A program made the translations under genes and the position numbers. 64,000 nucleotides of DNA. It comes from Desulfospira joergensenii DSM 10085 (GTDB lineage: Bacteria; Desulfobacterota; Desulfobacteria; Desulfobacterales; Desulfobacteraceae). This document shows, one piece after another, positions 10,898 to 19,347 of the stretch (positions are counted from its first letter, which is position 1; each line of letters opens with the position of its first letter). The stretch lies in the NCBI RefSeq assembly GCF_000420085.1, contig NZ_ATUG01000001.1:1759223-1823222 (forward strand), in the 5' to 3' direction. Under the pieces are notes generated by a model that saw nothing but the letters and a program-made list of their open reading frames with translations, ran no database searches and had not been told where the DNA came from.

Positions 10898-11020
10898 CTG
10901 GCCTTCCAGCAAGGTGCCGGATGTAAGGCGCCAAGGAGCGACGACTGAGTCGTATAAACCATACTCCGCAGGGAGGAATGACCAAAGGCAACGAAGCAGG
11001 CGGTACCTTGATGGAGGATC
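10898..11020. repeat. Structured intergenic element, possible repeat family member
   Basis: The 255-base gap before tRNA-Pro holds a non-coding segment closed by CAAGGTGCCG (10910-10919) and CGGTACCTTG (11001-11010), which pair with one G-T wobble. Inside is a small hairpin ACGACT/AGTCGT (10941-10953). The inner wording, with AAGGCGCCAAGG and GGCAACGAAGCAGG, resembles repetitive intergenic elements, but I cannot search for other copies. I see no credible open reading frame. Confidence 0.4.
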
Positions 11021-11087
11021 AGGGCCAATAAATGTTCTTGCGGCAAAGGTCTAAAAATGATATTTATTCTGATTGTGTTTATTGATT

Positions 11088-11164
11088 CGGGGCGTAGCGC
11101 AGTCTGGTAGCGCGCCTGCTTTGGGAGCAGGATGTCGGGAGTTCGAATCTCTCCGCCCCGACCA
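11088..11164 (+). tRNA. tRNA-Pro (TGG)
   Basis: The acceptor CGGGGCG pairs with CGCCCCG, the anticodon loop is TTTGGGA (TGG), the T-arm is GTTCGAATC, and CCA is encoded. The C1 start is typical of bacterial tRNA-Pro. Confidence 0.95.
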
Positions 11165-11242
11165 TTTTCCATGGAATGTTTTTATCCCTGCACCATTTCC
11201 GTTTCTATTTAAGCCAATTGTGTCCGCTTGATTGTATTAAAT

Positions 11243-11383
11243 TTATTTTGCCAGAAAAAAAATAACGCCCAGAACGACAATTGCAAAAACCGAAGGAATG
11301 ATCATTCCGCCCCAGGTAAAATGGTAATGGGGAGTACGGTTTTCCTTTCTTTCAAGATCGGCGGAATCGTATAGTTTTTTCAT
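11243..11383 (-). CDS. Small single-span membrane protein, 46 residues
   Basis: On the minus strand an ATG at 11383 follows AGGAGG with a 6-base spacing. The frame runs 46 codons to TAA: a charged N-terminal half (MKKLYDSADLERKENR) and one hydrophobic helix (about residues 25-44, MIIPSVFAIVVLGVIFFLAK). The excellent ribosome-binding site and the N-in/C-out type topology support a real gene. It lies between tRNA-Pro and the rhodanese gene, 90 bases downstream of the latter on the same strand. I do not recognise a family. Confidence 0.6.
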   Translation of the reverse strand: MKKLYDSADLERKENRTPHYHFTWGGMIIPSVFAIVVLGVIFFLAK

Positions 11384-11473
11384 TTTCAGCCTCCTTAGAT
11401 ATAGAAAATTTTAACCCCTTCATATCATCCGATGAAGCGGTTTGATATGCATATGGCAGATGGGAACCTAATC

Positions 11474-11851
11474 TTAAATTTTTCTTCCTTCTTTCCCTTG
11501 CTCTCCATCCGTTGCATACCCGTCTCTTTTCCACCAGTCCAAACCGCCTAGCAGCTCTCTGGTTTGAAAGCCCAATCTGGCCAATTTAAGGGCGCCTTTT
11601 GTAGAGGCATTGCATCCGATACCGTCACAATAGGTAATGTATATTTTTGATTTGTCCAAATGCCCTGTAGTCAGTTCAGACATTGTTTTATGGGGAATGC
11701 TGACGGCCGTGGGAATATGTTCAAGCCTAAAAGCTTCTTCAGATCGTGCGTCCACAACCACCCAGGGCGCTCCTGTTTTAATTGCCTCGAACAGATCCCA
11801 GGAATCCGTTTCAAATAACAGCTTGGCCTCATAGAATTCGATTGGATTCAT
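11474..11851 (-). CDS. Rhodanese-domain protein
   Basis: This 125-residue cytoplasmic single-domain protein has the rhodanese CH2-type segments: VVVDARSEEAFRLEHIPTAVSIP (about residues 31-53) and the active-site cysteine in YCDGIGCNAS (about 75-84). Rhodaneses transfer sulfane sulfur or act as sulfur carriers. The active-site loop is followed by the usual helix and the LLGGLDWW strand-turn. The start at 11851 has AGAGGA upstream. The sulfur donor and acceptor cannot be told from the sequence. Confidence 0.85.
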   Translation of the reverse strand: MNPIEFYEAKLLFETDSWDLFEAIKTGAPWVVVDARSEEAFRLEHIPTAVSIPHKTMSELTTGHLDKSKIYITYCDGIGCNASTKGALKLARLGFQTRELLGGLDWWKRDGYATDGEQGKEGRKI

Positions 11852-11993
11852 TTGTGTTCCTCTTTAGGATATGCATGCCACTCTGCCCAGGAGCTCTGCC
11901 TGGACTGCCACGGAACCATTAAATATTTAATGGCTTTCAGCCCGGAAAAGTTATTCAAACCTGCCCGCCCATGCCGCCCACCCGCACTGGGTT

Positions 11994-12383
11994 TTAAGCG
12001 CCTTTCCCTATGATGTCATGGCCATAGGAATTATCGATTGAACACAGCCAATCCCCATTGGGGGCTTTATTAAAAACGTAGGTTGCCTTTCGTTCCGTAT
12101 CGGGCAGGTTGGGGGCTGAAATAATTGTATTGGCCAGAACCAAAGCCGTATTCTCTGTTTCAAGAATCTCCATACCGTTTTGTCTGACCCGCAGTCCATT
12201 CTTAAAATAAAGGGCTATTGCTTCAAATGCCCTGCGTATGGATTCTTTCCCTTTCGCATTTCTGCCTGGCTCGACGACCAAAACTGCATCATCCGTATAA
12301 ATATCAAGTAAAGTGTCAAAGTCTTCAGCAACGATGGCCTTGTCTGCTCTTTCAATTTGTATTTCTATGGGGTGTCTGTCCAT
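11994..12383 (-). CDS. SnoaL-like/DUF4440 family protein (NTF2 fold)
   Basis: The 129-residue protein has the pattern of the NTF2-like superfamily: an N-terminal helix (IQIERADKAIVAEDFDTLLDIYTDDAVL), then GKESIRRAFEAI, and C-terminal strands ending in W-C-S-I-D-N-S. Such proteins bind small ligands or act as isomerases or cyclases; no catalytic assignment is possible here. The Shine-Dalgarno region (AAAGAGA) lies in a 16-bp tandem duplication just upstream of the start. Confidence 0.7.
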   Translation of the reverse strand: MDRHPIEIQIERADKAIVAEDFDTLLDIYTDDAVLVVEPGRNAKGKESIRRAFEAIALYFKNGLRVRQNGMEILETENTALVLANTIISAPNLPDTERKATYVFNKAPNGDWLCSIDNSYGHDIIGKGA

Positions 12384-12415
12384 TGGATTTCTCTTTGCGT
12401 GGATTTCTCTTTGCG
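12384..12415. repeat. 16-bp perfect tandem duplication over the ribosome-binding site
   Basis: TGGATTTCTCTTTGCG occurs twice in direct succession (12384-12399 and 12400-12415), immediately upstream of the SnoaL-like gene on the minus strand. Each copy carries an AAAGAGA-like Shine-Dalgarno when read on the minus strand. The rest of the 295-base gap to 12678 shows no gene I can support. Confidence 0.85.
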
Positions 12416-12678
12416 CTTAACATGGATTGAATGTATGTACGGATAATCGATATCGATACTGGTTAAACATAATTGGCTCTGATTGCCTGCCAACTATGTT
12501 AGACACTATCTTGACTCCACCCTAAAAATCAACAGAAAAGAGTCTGCCTTAATTAACAGTTGCAATTTCCTCCAAGGTCAGGATATGGTCCGATTATCCC
12601 TACTGGGTTCAAAAAGATTTAAGGCTGTTTTGCTATTGTCAGGCGTTACCACTGCTGAGCGTCTTCAAGGGGGAAAAA

Positions 12679-13197
12679 ATGAACCTATATCTCAGATTGA
12701 TCTGGACAATCTTCCGATCATTTTTCAAACCCAAGATCGATTTTTTTGACGGGATCATTTTACCGCTCCGTATCTTACCCAATGATCTGGATATCAATCG
12801 CCATTTAAATAACGGCCGGTATTTAACCCTCCTTGACCTGGGAAGCATTGATTTCTTTTTGAGAACCGGTGTTTTGTACAAAGCCATCCGCAATGGCATG
12901 AGGCCGATGATAGGAGGCGTCCTCATCACCTATCGAAAAGGATTGTCATTGTTTGAAAAATGCACGCTGACCCTGCAGCTAAAGGCCTGGGATGACCGGT
13001 GGAATTATTTCCATTTCGAGTTTCGGAAAGCAGACGGGAAGCTGGCCGCTGCCGGTTATCTTAAAGGCGCCTTTGTATCGAAATCCGGTTGGGTCTCCAA
13101 TGATGCGGCGGATGAGGTATTCGGATATCAACGGGGCGCTTGTGAATTGCCGCCAGCCGTTGAAAACTGGATAAGGGCGGAAACCCACCTGTTTTGA
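12679..13197 (+). CDS. Hotdog-fold acyl thioesterase family protein (THEM6/4HBT-like)
   Basis: The 172-residue protein contains LRILPNDLDINRHLNNGRYLTLLDLGSIDF, a D-x-N-x-H-x-N-N-x-Y signature of the 4HBT/acyl-ACP thioesterase-like hotdog fold, near residues 30-60. An N-terminal hydrophobic segment (LYLRLIWTIFRSFF) may attach it to the membrane, as in THEM6-type proteins. Members hydrolyse acyl-CoA or acyl-ACP thioesters, but the substrate here is unknown. AAGGGGG lies about 6 bases before the ATG at 12679. Confidence 0.7.
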   Translation: MNLYLRLIWTIFRSFFKPKIDFFDGIILPLRILPNDLDINRHLNNGRYLTLLDLGSIDFFLRTGVLYKAIRNGMRPMIGGVLITYRKGLSLFEKCTLTLQLKAWDDRWNYFHFEFRKADGKLAAAGYLKGAFVSKSGWVSNDAADEVFGYQRGACELPPAVENWIRAETHLF

Positions 13198-13288
13198 ATT
13201 ATAATCCAGTAAAAAAAAATTGTAAGTTCCCCGGAGTTGATCTATGATGCATCAATAAACTTAAGAACCGGGTAGATCAAACTGTAAA

Positions 13289-13819
13289 ATGATATTTTTT
13301 ATCTCCATCATAATCGTTGCCATTCTGTACTTTTTGCAGGCCGACGGGCTGGTCTATGTCACCATCATCGCCCTGATCGGAGAACTGGTCAACATCCTGA
13401 TGATCCATACCATGACCAAGGCCATCGAAAAAAAGGCCGCAAACAGAACCCAGCAGGTGGTTGAAAAATTCCAGAAACGGATTAAGGAAAACAATAAAAC
13501 CATTAAAGAGCTGGAAAAAGTCAGGGATGAGTCTGTCAGAAAGCTTTTCGCTGCCAATAAAAAAATACAGGATTATGAAGAACAGCTTGGTGAAAACGGG
13601 CAGGAAGAGGTTCTGACCGGGAACGGGGTTCCTGTGGAAAAGATGGCCGGGGAACCTGAAGCCGGGAAGCCGGATCAGAAAACCGAGCCGGAAAAGCTTG
13701 ACCCGAAACCGGAGGCTGAACCTGAACCTGAACCGGACAAGCCCAATGGGGAAGGCTCAAAAAAAGAAGAGTTTACCGATCTTCCGTCGGGCTCCAATAG
13801 AAGAAAACGGCCGGTGTAA
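13289..13819 (+). CDS. Membrane-anchored coiled-coil protein of unknown function
   Basis: Two N-terminal hydrophobic helices (about residues 2-16 and 22-42) are followed by a lysine/glutamate-rich coiled coil (about 45-105) and a low-complexity tail full of E, P and K (about 115-176). I do not recognise a family. The gene stands alone between the thioesterase-like gene and the opposing lipoprotein gene. Confidence 0.55.
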   Translation: MIFFISIIIVAILYFLQADGLVYVTIIALIGELVNILMIHTMTKAIEKKAANRTQQVVEKFQKRIKENNKTIKELEKVRDESVRKLFAANKKIQDYEEQLGENGQEEVLTGNGVPVEKMAGEPEAGKPDQKTEPEKLDPKPEAEPEPEPDKPNGEGSKKEEFTDLPSGSNRRKRPV

Positions 13820-13841
13820 ATTCATATCCGGACCAAAGGTC

Positions 13842-14186
13842 TTACTCTTTTATTATCTTGATTTTTACGATATCCCCCTCTTTGGTCAGATAGGCCATTC
13901 CCCTGGCAAGGGGTGTCCCGGTAGAAGGATCAATAATCTCAACCCTTTTACTATAAAGGGTCTTGGAGGAAAGATCCTCCTGTTTTTTCGTTCCCGAGTC
14001 CTCTTTTTCCGTTTGTATGCCCGGTTTTGAACTTACCGAATCTGAGGACTTGCCCGACAAGGCCTTCCGGGCCTTCTGCCGCTGGGCCACCAATTCCGTC
14101 AGCCCGGAATAATCCTCTTTTTTATCATCACATGAAGAACATGACAAAAACAGGAGCACACAACTCAACAGCGCTATTATCCTCAT
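13842..14186 (-). CDS. Small lipoprotein of unknown function
   Basis: The 114-residue product begins with a lipoprotein signal (MRIIALLSCVLLFLSCSSC). The likely lipidated cysteine is at 16, in FLSC, with a second candidate at 19. A charged linker leads to a small C-terminal domain (VEIIDPSTGTPLARGMAYLTKEGDIVKIKII) that resembles a single beta-hairpin repeat. It ends 22 bases from the convergent coiled-coil gene. Confidence 0.65.
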   Translation of the reverse strand: MRIIALLSCVLLFLSCSSCDDKKEDYSGLTELVAQRQKARKALSGKSSDSVSSKPGIQTEKEDSGTKKQEDLSSKTLYSKRVEIIDPSTGTPLARGMAYLTKEGDIVKIKIIKE

Positions 14187-14219
14187 ATCCCTTACCCCTG
14201 TATTCTCCTGCCGCGGGAT

Positions 14220-14528
14220 TTATTCGGCCGATTCCACATCAAACCTGCGATTCAGGCGCATGGTGGTAAAGAGGCCCAGCACATCCTTATGCACGTTTAT
14301 CACTTTCAATTTCCGGGCAGACTGACTCAGGGTATTGTGGGCGGCAATAATAACACCGATCCCTACAGAATCAACGATCTCCACTCCCTGCAAATCAATG
14401 ATCAGGTCCCCCTGGGACTCATTCACGGCAGACAATAGATCTTCCTTGAGTTCCTCTGCCATGGAAGCGACCACATCCGCACCCGGTCTGACAATCGTTT
14501 TTTGGCCCTCATTCAATATCTCACTCAT
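14220..14528 (-). CDS. STAS-domain anti-sigma-factor antagonist
   Basis: The 102-residue protein, from the ATG at 14528 with AGGAG upstream, is a single STAS domain. It holds LIIDLQGVEIVDSVGIGVIIAAHNTL, where the serine in VDSVG is the usual phosphorylation site of SpoIIAA-like antagonists. Such proteins are phosphorylated by an HPK-like anti-sigma kinase and release a sigma factor or regulate a response. No kinase or sigma factor lies next to it, so its partners are elsewhere. An upstream TTG extension is possible but unlikely. Confidence 0.8.
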   Translation of the reverse strand: MSEILNEGQKTIVRPGADVVASMAEELKEDLLSAVNESQGDLIIDLQGVEIVDSVGIGVIIAAHNTLSQSARKLKVINVHKDVLGLFTTMRLNRRFDVESAE

Positions 14529-14779
14529 ACCACTCTCCTGTAATAATAAAGAAGTAGATCGGCCTTGAATCCCAATATTCAAACCATGGAAAAAAGATTC
14601 AAGTCGTTACGGCCCTATACTATCTTAAAACCCGGTTTTCTTCAAACAATAATTTACCCGGGTTCCCGACCGGAGAAATTTATCCCAACCCCTTTTCCGC
14701 CGCATCATACAGGGGGATGACAGGGCCCGGCCCATCATGGATGAGTTAAAATAGAGGGGCCCCCGGATCAAGATTAAAC

Positions 14780-14808
14780 TTGAAAAACAAAGAAATACCG
14801 ACTATATA
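14780..14808 (+). promoter_or_regulatory. Promoter of the SRP RNA gene
   Basis: TTGAAA (14780-14785), a 17-base spacer and TATATA (14803-14808) predict a start near 14815, about 30 bases before the SRP RNA core. Confidence 0.65.
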
Positions 14809-14845
14809 TATTGATTCCGGCTGGCAGCCGGATTCGGTATTATTC

Positions 14846-14943
14846 TGATCGGTCGCCTCGTAACAGAAGGCCATGAACCTCGTCAGGTCCGGAAGGAAGC
14901 AGCGATAAGTGATCTCTTCTGTGTCGTGGATCGATCCCGGTCA
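14846..14943 (+). ncRNA. ffs: Signal recognition particle RNA, small bacterial type
   Basis: The universally conserved SRP domain IV is present (GTCAGGTCCGGAAGGAAGCA at 14882-14901, with the apical GGAA tetraloop). Flanking arms (TGATCGGTCGCCTCGTAACAGAAG with CTTCTGTGTCGTGGATCGATC) pair into the long helix. The RNA binds Ffh and targets membrane proteins co-translationally. Ends are approximate. An outer inverted repeat (14817-14827 with 14962-14972, then a pyrimidine-rich T stretch) surrounds the core and may be the precursor stem and terminator. Confidence 0.9.
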
Positions 14944-15085
14944 TGCAATTTTACTGATCTTCTGCCAGCCGGTTCTTTTCTTTTAAACCCTTCCCCTTTT
15001 TATTCTTGACATGCCTTTAAACAGACTTATTTTTCAGCCATAATTTATTGTTTTTAATCATTTACTCTTAAAATCTAAGGAAATA

Positions 15086-15700
15086 TTGGAGCAGGAGACA
15101 ACATTGGTACTCAAAAGCAAAACCAAGCCAAAAGATAAAAAAGAAGAAAAAGATTCTGCCAAAAAAGAAGCCGCCCCAAAAGATTCCGAAAAAGAACAGG
15201 TAAAAAACGGTCAAGAGGAAGAAAACGGAATCGAATCGCTCAAAGAGCAGCTCTCCGCTGAAAAAGATCGCGCCCTGAGGCTTTCTGCTGAATTTGAAAA
15301 CTACAAAAAGAGAAAGCAAAGGGAAATTGACGACTTCAAAAAGTTTGCCAATGAGACCGTTTTCAGACAATTCCTCTCGGTGGTGGACAACCTGGAAAGG
15401 GCCATTACCTCTGCAGAGGAGAACCCGGATCAGGAAAGTCTTTTGGAAGGCGTCAAACTGACGCTCAAGGAAATCATGAAGCTTTTTGAGACCTATAATG
15501 TAAAGCCTGTGGAAGCGGAAAACCAGCCCTTTGATCCCAATTTTCACCAGGCCGTCACCCAGGAGGAAACCGATAAGGTTCCTGACAACACGGTGATCAA
15601 CGTGCTGCAGAAAGGCTACCTTCTCCATGACAGGCTGATCAGACCGGCCATGGTTGTTGTCTCAAAAAGAGTTGAAGAAAAAGAAACCAAAGAAAATTAA
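15086..15700 (+). CDS. grpE: Nucleotide exchange factor GrpE
   Basis: GrpE releases ADP from DnaK. The 204-residue product has a lysine/glutamate-rich N-terminal tail, a long dimer helix (about residues 45-100, including LRLSAEFENYKKRKQREI) and the C-terminal beta-wing domain (VTQEETDKVPDNTVINVLQKGYLL). The start is a TTG: either 15086 (AAGGA four bases upstream) or 15104 (AGGAG six bases upstream); the latter would remove six residues. dnaK follows 21 bases later. I saw no CIRCE operator upstream; a TTGACA-type promoter candidate sits at 15006-15033. Confidence 0.92.
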   Translation: MEQETTLVLKSKTKPKDKKEEKDSAKKEAAPKDSEKEQVKNGQEEENGIESLKEQLSAEKDRALRLSAEFENYKKRKQREIDDFKKFANETVFRQFLSVVDNLERAITSAEENPDQESLLEGVKLTLKEIMKLFETYNVKPVEAENQPFDPNFHQAVTQEETDKVPDNTVINVLQKGYLLHDRLIRPAMVVVSKRVEEKETKEN

Positions 15701-15721
15701 AAATATCTTGGAGGAATTACT

Positions 15722-17626
15722 ATGGGTAAGATAATCGGAATTGACCTGGGAACAACCAACTCCTGTGTGGCCGTGATGGAAACGGGTGGAGAAGTCAAAA
15801 TCATCACCAATGCAGAAGGCGGACGGACCACCCCGTCCATTGTCGCTGTTTCGGAAAGCGGGGAGCGGCTGGTGGGCCAGACCGCCAAGCGCCAGGCCGT
15901 AACCAATCCCGAAAATACGGTATTCGGGGTCAAGCGCCTCATCGGGAGAAAATTCAAGTCAAAGGAAGTCCAGAACGACCTGCCCATCCTTCCCTATAAG
16001 ATCGAAGCCGCCCCCAACGGCGACACCCGGATCAATCTGAGGGGCAAGCAGCACAGCCCGGCGGAGATATCCTCTTTTATCCTGGCCAATATCAAGAAAA
16101 CCGCCGAGGATTACCTGGGCGAGGAAGTCAAGGAAGCTGTAATCACGGTTCCGGCGTACTTCAACGACAGCCAGAGACAGGCCACCAAAGATGCCGGCAA
16201 GATTGCAGGCCTTGAGGTCAAACGAATCATCAACGAACCCACGGCTGCCTCCCTGGCCTACGGCCTGGACAAAAAAGGCGAAGAAAAAATAGCCGTATTC
16301 GATCTGGGCGGAGGTACCTTTGACGTGTCTGTCCTTGAAATCGGAGACGGGGTATTTGAAGTAAAATCCACCTCCGGCGATACCCATCTGGGCGGAGAGG
16401 ACTTTGACCTGAGAATCATCGATTATATTGCCGATGAATTTAAAAAAGGACAGGGCATTGATGTCCGGGGGGACAAAATGGCACTCCAGCGTCTCAAGGA
16501 AGCCGCGGAAAAGGCCAAGATGGAACTCTCCACTGCCACGGAAACCACCATCAACCTGCCCTTTATCACGGCCGACGCCTCAGGGCCCAAACATCTGGAC
16601 GTCAAACTGACCCGGGCCAAACTGGAATCCCTGGTGGCCGATCTTCTGGACAACCTTGAAAAACCCTGTAAAACCGCATTAAAAGAAGCCAATCTAGGGG
16701 CCGGCGGCGTGGATGAAGTCGTGCTTGTGGGCGGAATGACCCGGATGCCGGCGGTTCAGGAACGGGTGGAAAAAATCTTTGGTAAAAAGCCCCACAAAGG
16801 GGTGAACCCGGACGAGGTGGTGGCCATGGGCGCAGCTGTTCAGGCCGGCGTGCTCCAGGGGGATGTCAACGATGTCCTGCTCCTGGATGTCACCCCGCTT
16901 TCCCTGGGCATTGAGACCCTGGGCGGTGTCATGACCAAACTCATTGAAAAGAACACCACCATCCCCACCAAGAAGAGCCAGGTTTTCTCAACAGCGGCAG
17001 ACAACCAGCCCGCGGTTTCCATCCATGTGCTCCAGGGGGAAAGGGAAATGGCCGCAGGCAACAAGACCCTGGGCCAGTTTGAACTCTCCGACATCCCGCC
17101 GGCTCCCAGGGGCGTTCCCCAGATCGAGGTCTCCTTTGATATTGATGCCAACGGCATTGTCCACGTTGCAGCCAAGGACAAGGCAACGGGCAAGGAACAG
17201 TCCATCCAGATCACTGCTGCATCCGGCCTTTCAGACGAAGAAATTGAAAACATGGTCAAGGATGCTGAGATGCATGCAGAGGAAGACAAGCAGAAACGGG
17301 AACTGGTGGATACCAAAAACCAGGCCGAGGCCCTTGTGGACCAGACCGAGAAGACCCTTAAGGAACACGGCGACAAGGTGGATGAAGCCACAAGACAGGG
17401 GATTGAATCTGCTGTGGAGGCCCTGAAGCAGGCCAAGGATTCAGACAATGTGGAAGAGATCAAGTCCAAGGTCGAAGCACTGTCCCAGGCCTCCCACAAA
17501 CTGGCCGAGGTCATGTACCAGCAGGCGGCCCAGAGCGGAGATCAGGCCGGCAATGACGGAGCAGCCCCCCAGGAAGATGATGATGTGGTGGATGCTGACT
17601 TTGAAGAGGTCAAAAAGGACAAATAG
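15722..17626 (+). CDS. dnaK: Molecular chaperone DnaK (Hsp70)
   Basis: The 634-residue ATP-dependent chaperone starts with [16 protein letters not shown]. It has the ATPase phosphate loops ([30 protein letters not shown]), the interdomain linker [16 protein letters not shown], the beta substrate-binding domain and a helical lid, and ends in an acidic tail ([16 protein letters not shown]). A strong GGAGG Shine-Dalgarno precedes the ATG. It forms an operon with grpE; no dnaJ follows. The stop codon is TAG, with TAA ten codons further on. Confidence 0.98.
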   Translation: MGKIIGIDLGTTNSCVAVMETGGEVKIITNAEGGRTTPSIVAVSESGERLVGQTAKRQAVTNPENTVFGVKRLIGRKFKSKEVQNDLPILPYKIEAAPNGDTRINLRGKQHSPAEISSFILANIKKTAEDYLGEEVKEAVITVPAYFNDSQRQATKDAGKIAGLEVKRIINEPTAASLAYGLDKKGEEKIAVFDLGGGTFDVSVLEIGDGVFEVKSTSGDTHLGGEDFDLRIIDYIADEFKKGQGIDVRGDKMALQRLKEAAEKAKMELSTATETTINLPFITADASGPKHLDVKLTRAKLESLVADLLDNLEKPCKTALKEANLGAGGVDEVVLVGGMTRMPAVQERVEKIFGKKPHKGVNPDEVVAMGAAVQAGVLQGDVNDVLLLDVTPLSLGIETLGGVMTKLIEKNTTIPTKKSQVFSTAADNQPAVSIHVLQGEREMAAGNKTLGQFELSDIPPAPRGVPQIEVSFDIDANGIVHVAAKDKATGKEQSIQITAASGLSDEEIENMVKDAEMHAEEDKQKRELVDTKNQAEALVDQTEKTLKEHGDKVDEATRQGIESAVEALKQAKDSDNVEEIKSKVEALSQASHKLAEVMYQQAAQSGDQAGNDGAAPQEDDDVVDADFEEVKKDK

Positions 17627-17678
17627 GGTCTTAACAAATCGGTAAGCCCGTAATAAGAAGAAAACAATAATGTTGAAG

Positions 17679-17720
17679 AAAATCCTGCCGTGGGCTACTA
17701 TAGCCCGCGGCAGGATTTTC
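17679..17720 (+). terminator. Rho-independent terminator after dnaK
   Basis: An inverted repeat of 17-18 positions with one mismatch (AAAATCCTGCCG at 17679-17690 pairing with CGGCAGGATTTT at 17708-17719) lies between dnaK and the acyl-CoA ligase. Confidence 0.8.
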
Positions 17721-17757
17721 TGTATATGGGCTTTAGAATTTTTTACAAGGGCGTTCA

Positions 17758-19347
17758 ATGATCATCACTGAAATACTGGAGAAGAACAAGAGGCTTTACG
17801 GAGAGGACATCGCACTGGTGGAGAGGATTCCCGCCAGCGGCAGCAGGAGTGAGATGACCTGGAATGAATTTTACCAAACCTCCTGCCGCCTGGCCAAGGC
17901 CCTTGAGAAAAACGGGATAAAAAAGTCGGATAAGGTAGTCCAGCTCATGAGCAACTCCATGGAGTGGCTTCCCATCTATTTCGGCATCCTCTACACCGGA
18001 GCCTGGGCCGTACCCCTGAACTTTCGGTTTGAGTCCGACAAGATCCTGCTCTGTACCCGGACGGCAGAAGCCCGGGCCTTTATCTTCGGCGAGGAATTCA
18101 TCCAGCGTATTGAAGCGATCAAACCCCAACTGGACCCCATGGTGGAGACCTGGATCTTCACGGGCCCTGCCCCTCTCTGCCCGGAATGGGCCTGTCCCTT
18201 TGATGAATTTATCCGAGAGGAAGACGGCCTTGTCCGGCCGAAGGTGGATCTGGCCCCGGAGGATGACGCCGCCCTCTACTTCACCTCGGGAACCACGGGA
18301 ACCCCCAAGGCGGTTCTCCTGACCCACAAGAACCTTGCCCATGCCTGTGAGGTGGAAAACGCCCACCACGGACAGACCCGGGAGGACATCTTTTTATGCA
18401 TCCCCCCCCTCTACCATACCGGGGCCAAGATGCACTGGATGGGCAGTTTCCTGGTGGGAGGCAAATGCGTCCTGCTCAGGGGGGTAAAACCGGAATGGAT
18501 CATCGAGGCCGTGTCCGAGGAAAAATGCACCATTGCCTGGCTCCTGGTGCCCTGGGCCCATGACATCATCATTGCCATAGAAAACGGGGACATTGACCTG
18601 AAAAAATACAGGCTTGACCAGTGGCGCCTCATGCATGCCGGTGCCCAGCCCGTGCCGCCAAGCCTTATCCAGACCTGGCATGAGTATTTCCCGGGCCAGG
18701 AGTATGACACCAATTACGGGCTTACCGAATCCACGGGCCCGGGATGCGTTCACCTGGGAGTGGAAAACTCGGGTCGTGTCGGCCCCATCGGGCTTCCCGG
18801 CCACGGATGGGAGGTCAAGGTGGTGGACAAACTGGGGGAGGAACTCTTTGGGGGCGAATCCGGTGAACTCATCATCAAGGGACCCGGGGTCATGAAAGAG
18901 TACTATAAAAACCCCGAGGCCACAAAGAAAACCCTTAAAGACGGATGGCTTCATACCGGGGACATCGCCAGAACCGACAAAGACGGTTTTATCTGGCTGG
19001 TGGACCGGAAAAAGGATATGATCATCTATGGGGGAGAAAACATCTTTCCCGTTGAAATCGAGGATTTCTTTATCCGGCACGAAAAGATCAAGGACATTGC
19101 CGTCATCGGGGTGCCCGACGACCGTCTGGGGGAGATCCCGGCCGGGATTATATCGGTCAAACCCGGGGCATTCATGTGTGAATCCGATATTGTCCAGTTC
19201 CAGGCCCAACTTCCCCGGTACAAGCAATTGAAACAAATATTTTTCGGGGAGGTGCCCCGGAACCCCACGGGTAAGATCGAGAAGCCCAAACTGCGGCGGA
19301 TATATGCCGAAGACAAACGCAAGGATATCAAAAAGCTCTTAAAATAA
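17758..19347 (+). CDS. AMP-forming acyl-CoA synthetase/ligase (ANL superfamily)
   Basis: The 529-residue enzyme activates a carboxylic acid through an acyl-adenylate and transfers it to CoA. The signature YFTSGTTGTPKAVLLTHKN lies at about residues 177-195; NYGLTESTG (A5), the hinge region DRKKDMIIYGGENIFPVEIE (A8) and the catalytic lysine in NPTGKIEKPKLR (A10) are all present. The substrate cannot be read from the sequence; medium- or long-chain fatty acids and carnitine-like acids are both handled by relatives. Its TAA stop overlaps the lolA ATG by one base, so the genes are co-transcribed. Confidence 0.88.
   Translation: MIITEILEKNKRLYGEDIALVERIPASGSRSEMTWNEFYQTSCRLAKALEKNGIKKSDKVVQLMSNSMEWLPIYFGILYTGAWAVPLNFRFESDKILLCTRTAEARAFIFGEEFIQRIEAIKPQLDPMVETWIFTGPAPLCPEWACPFDEFIREEDGLVRPKVDLAPEDDAALYFTSGTTGTPKAVLLTHKNLAHACEVENAHHGQTREDIFLCIPPLYHTGAKMHWMGSFLVGGKCVLLRGVKPEWIIEAVSEEKCTIAWLLVPWAHDIIIAIENGDIDLKKYRLDQWRLMHAGAQPVPPSLIQTWHEYFPGQEYDTNYGLTESTGPGCVHLGVENSGRVGPIGLPGHGWEVKVVDKLGEELFGGESGELIIKGPGVMKEYYKNPEATKKTLKDGWLHTGDIARTDKDGFIWLVDRKKDMIIYGGENIFPVEIEDFFIRHEKIKDIAVIGVPDDRLGEIPAGIISVKPGAFMCESDIVQFQAQLPRYKQLKQIFFGEVPRNPTGKIEKPKLRRIYAEDKRKDIKKLLK

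Noticed and set aside
12483..12749. 88-codon frame before the thioesterase-like gene
   Set aside because: Composition is not protein-like, there is no Shine-Dalgarno, and it overlaps the well-supported thioesterase start.
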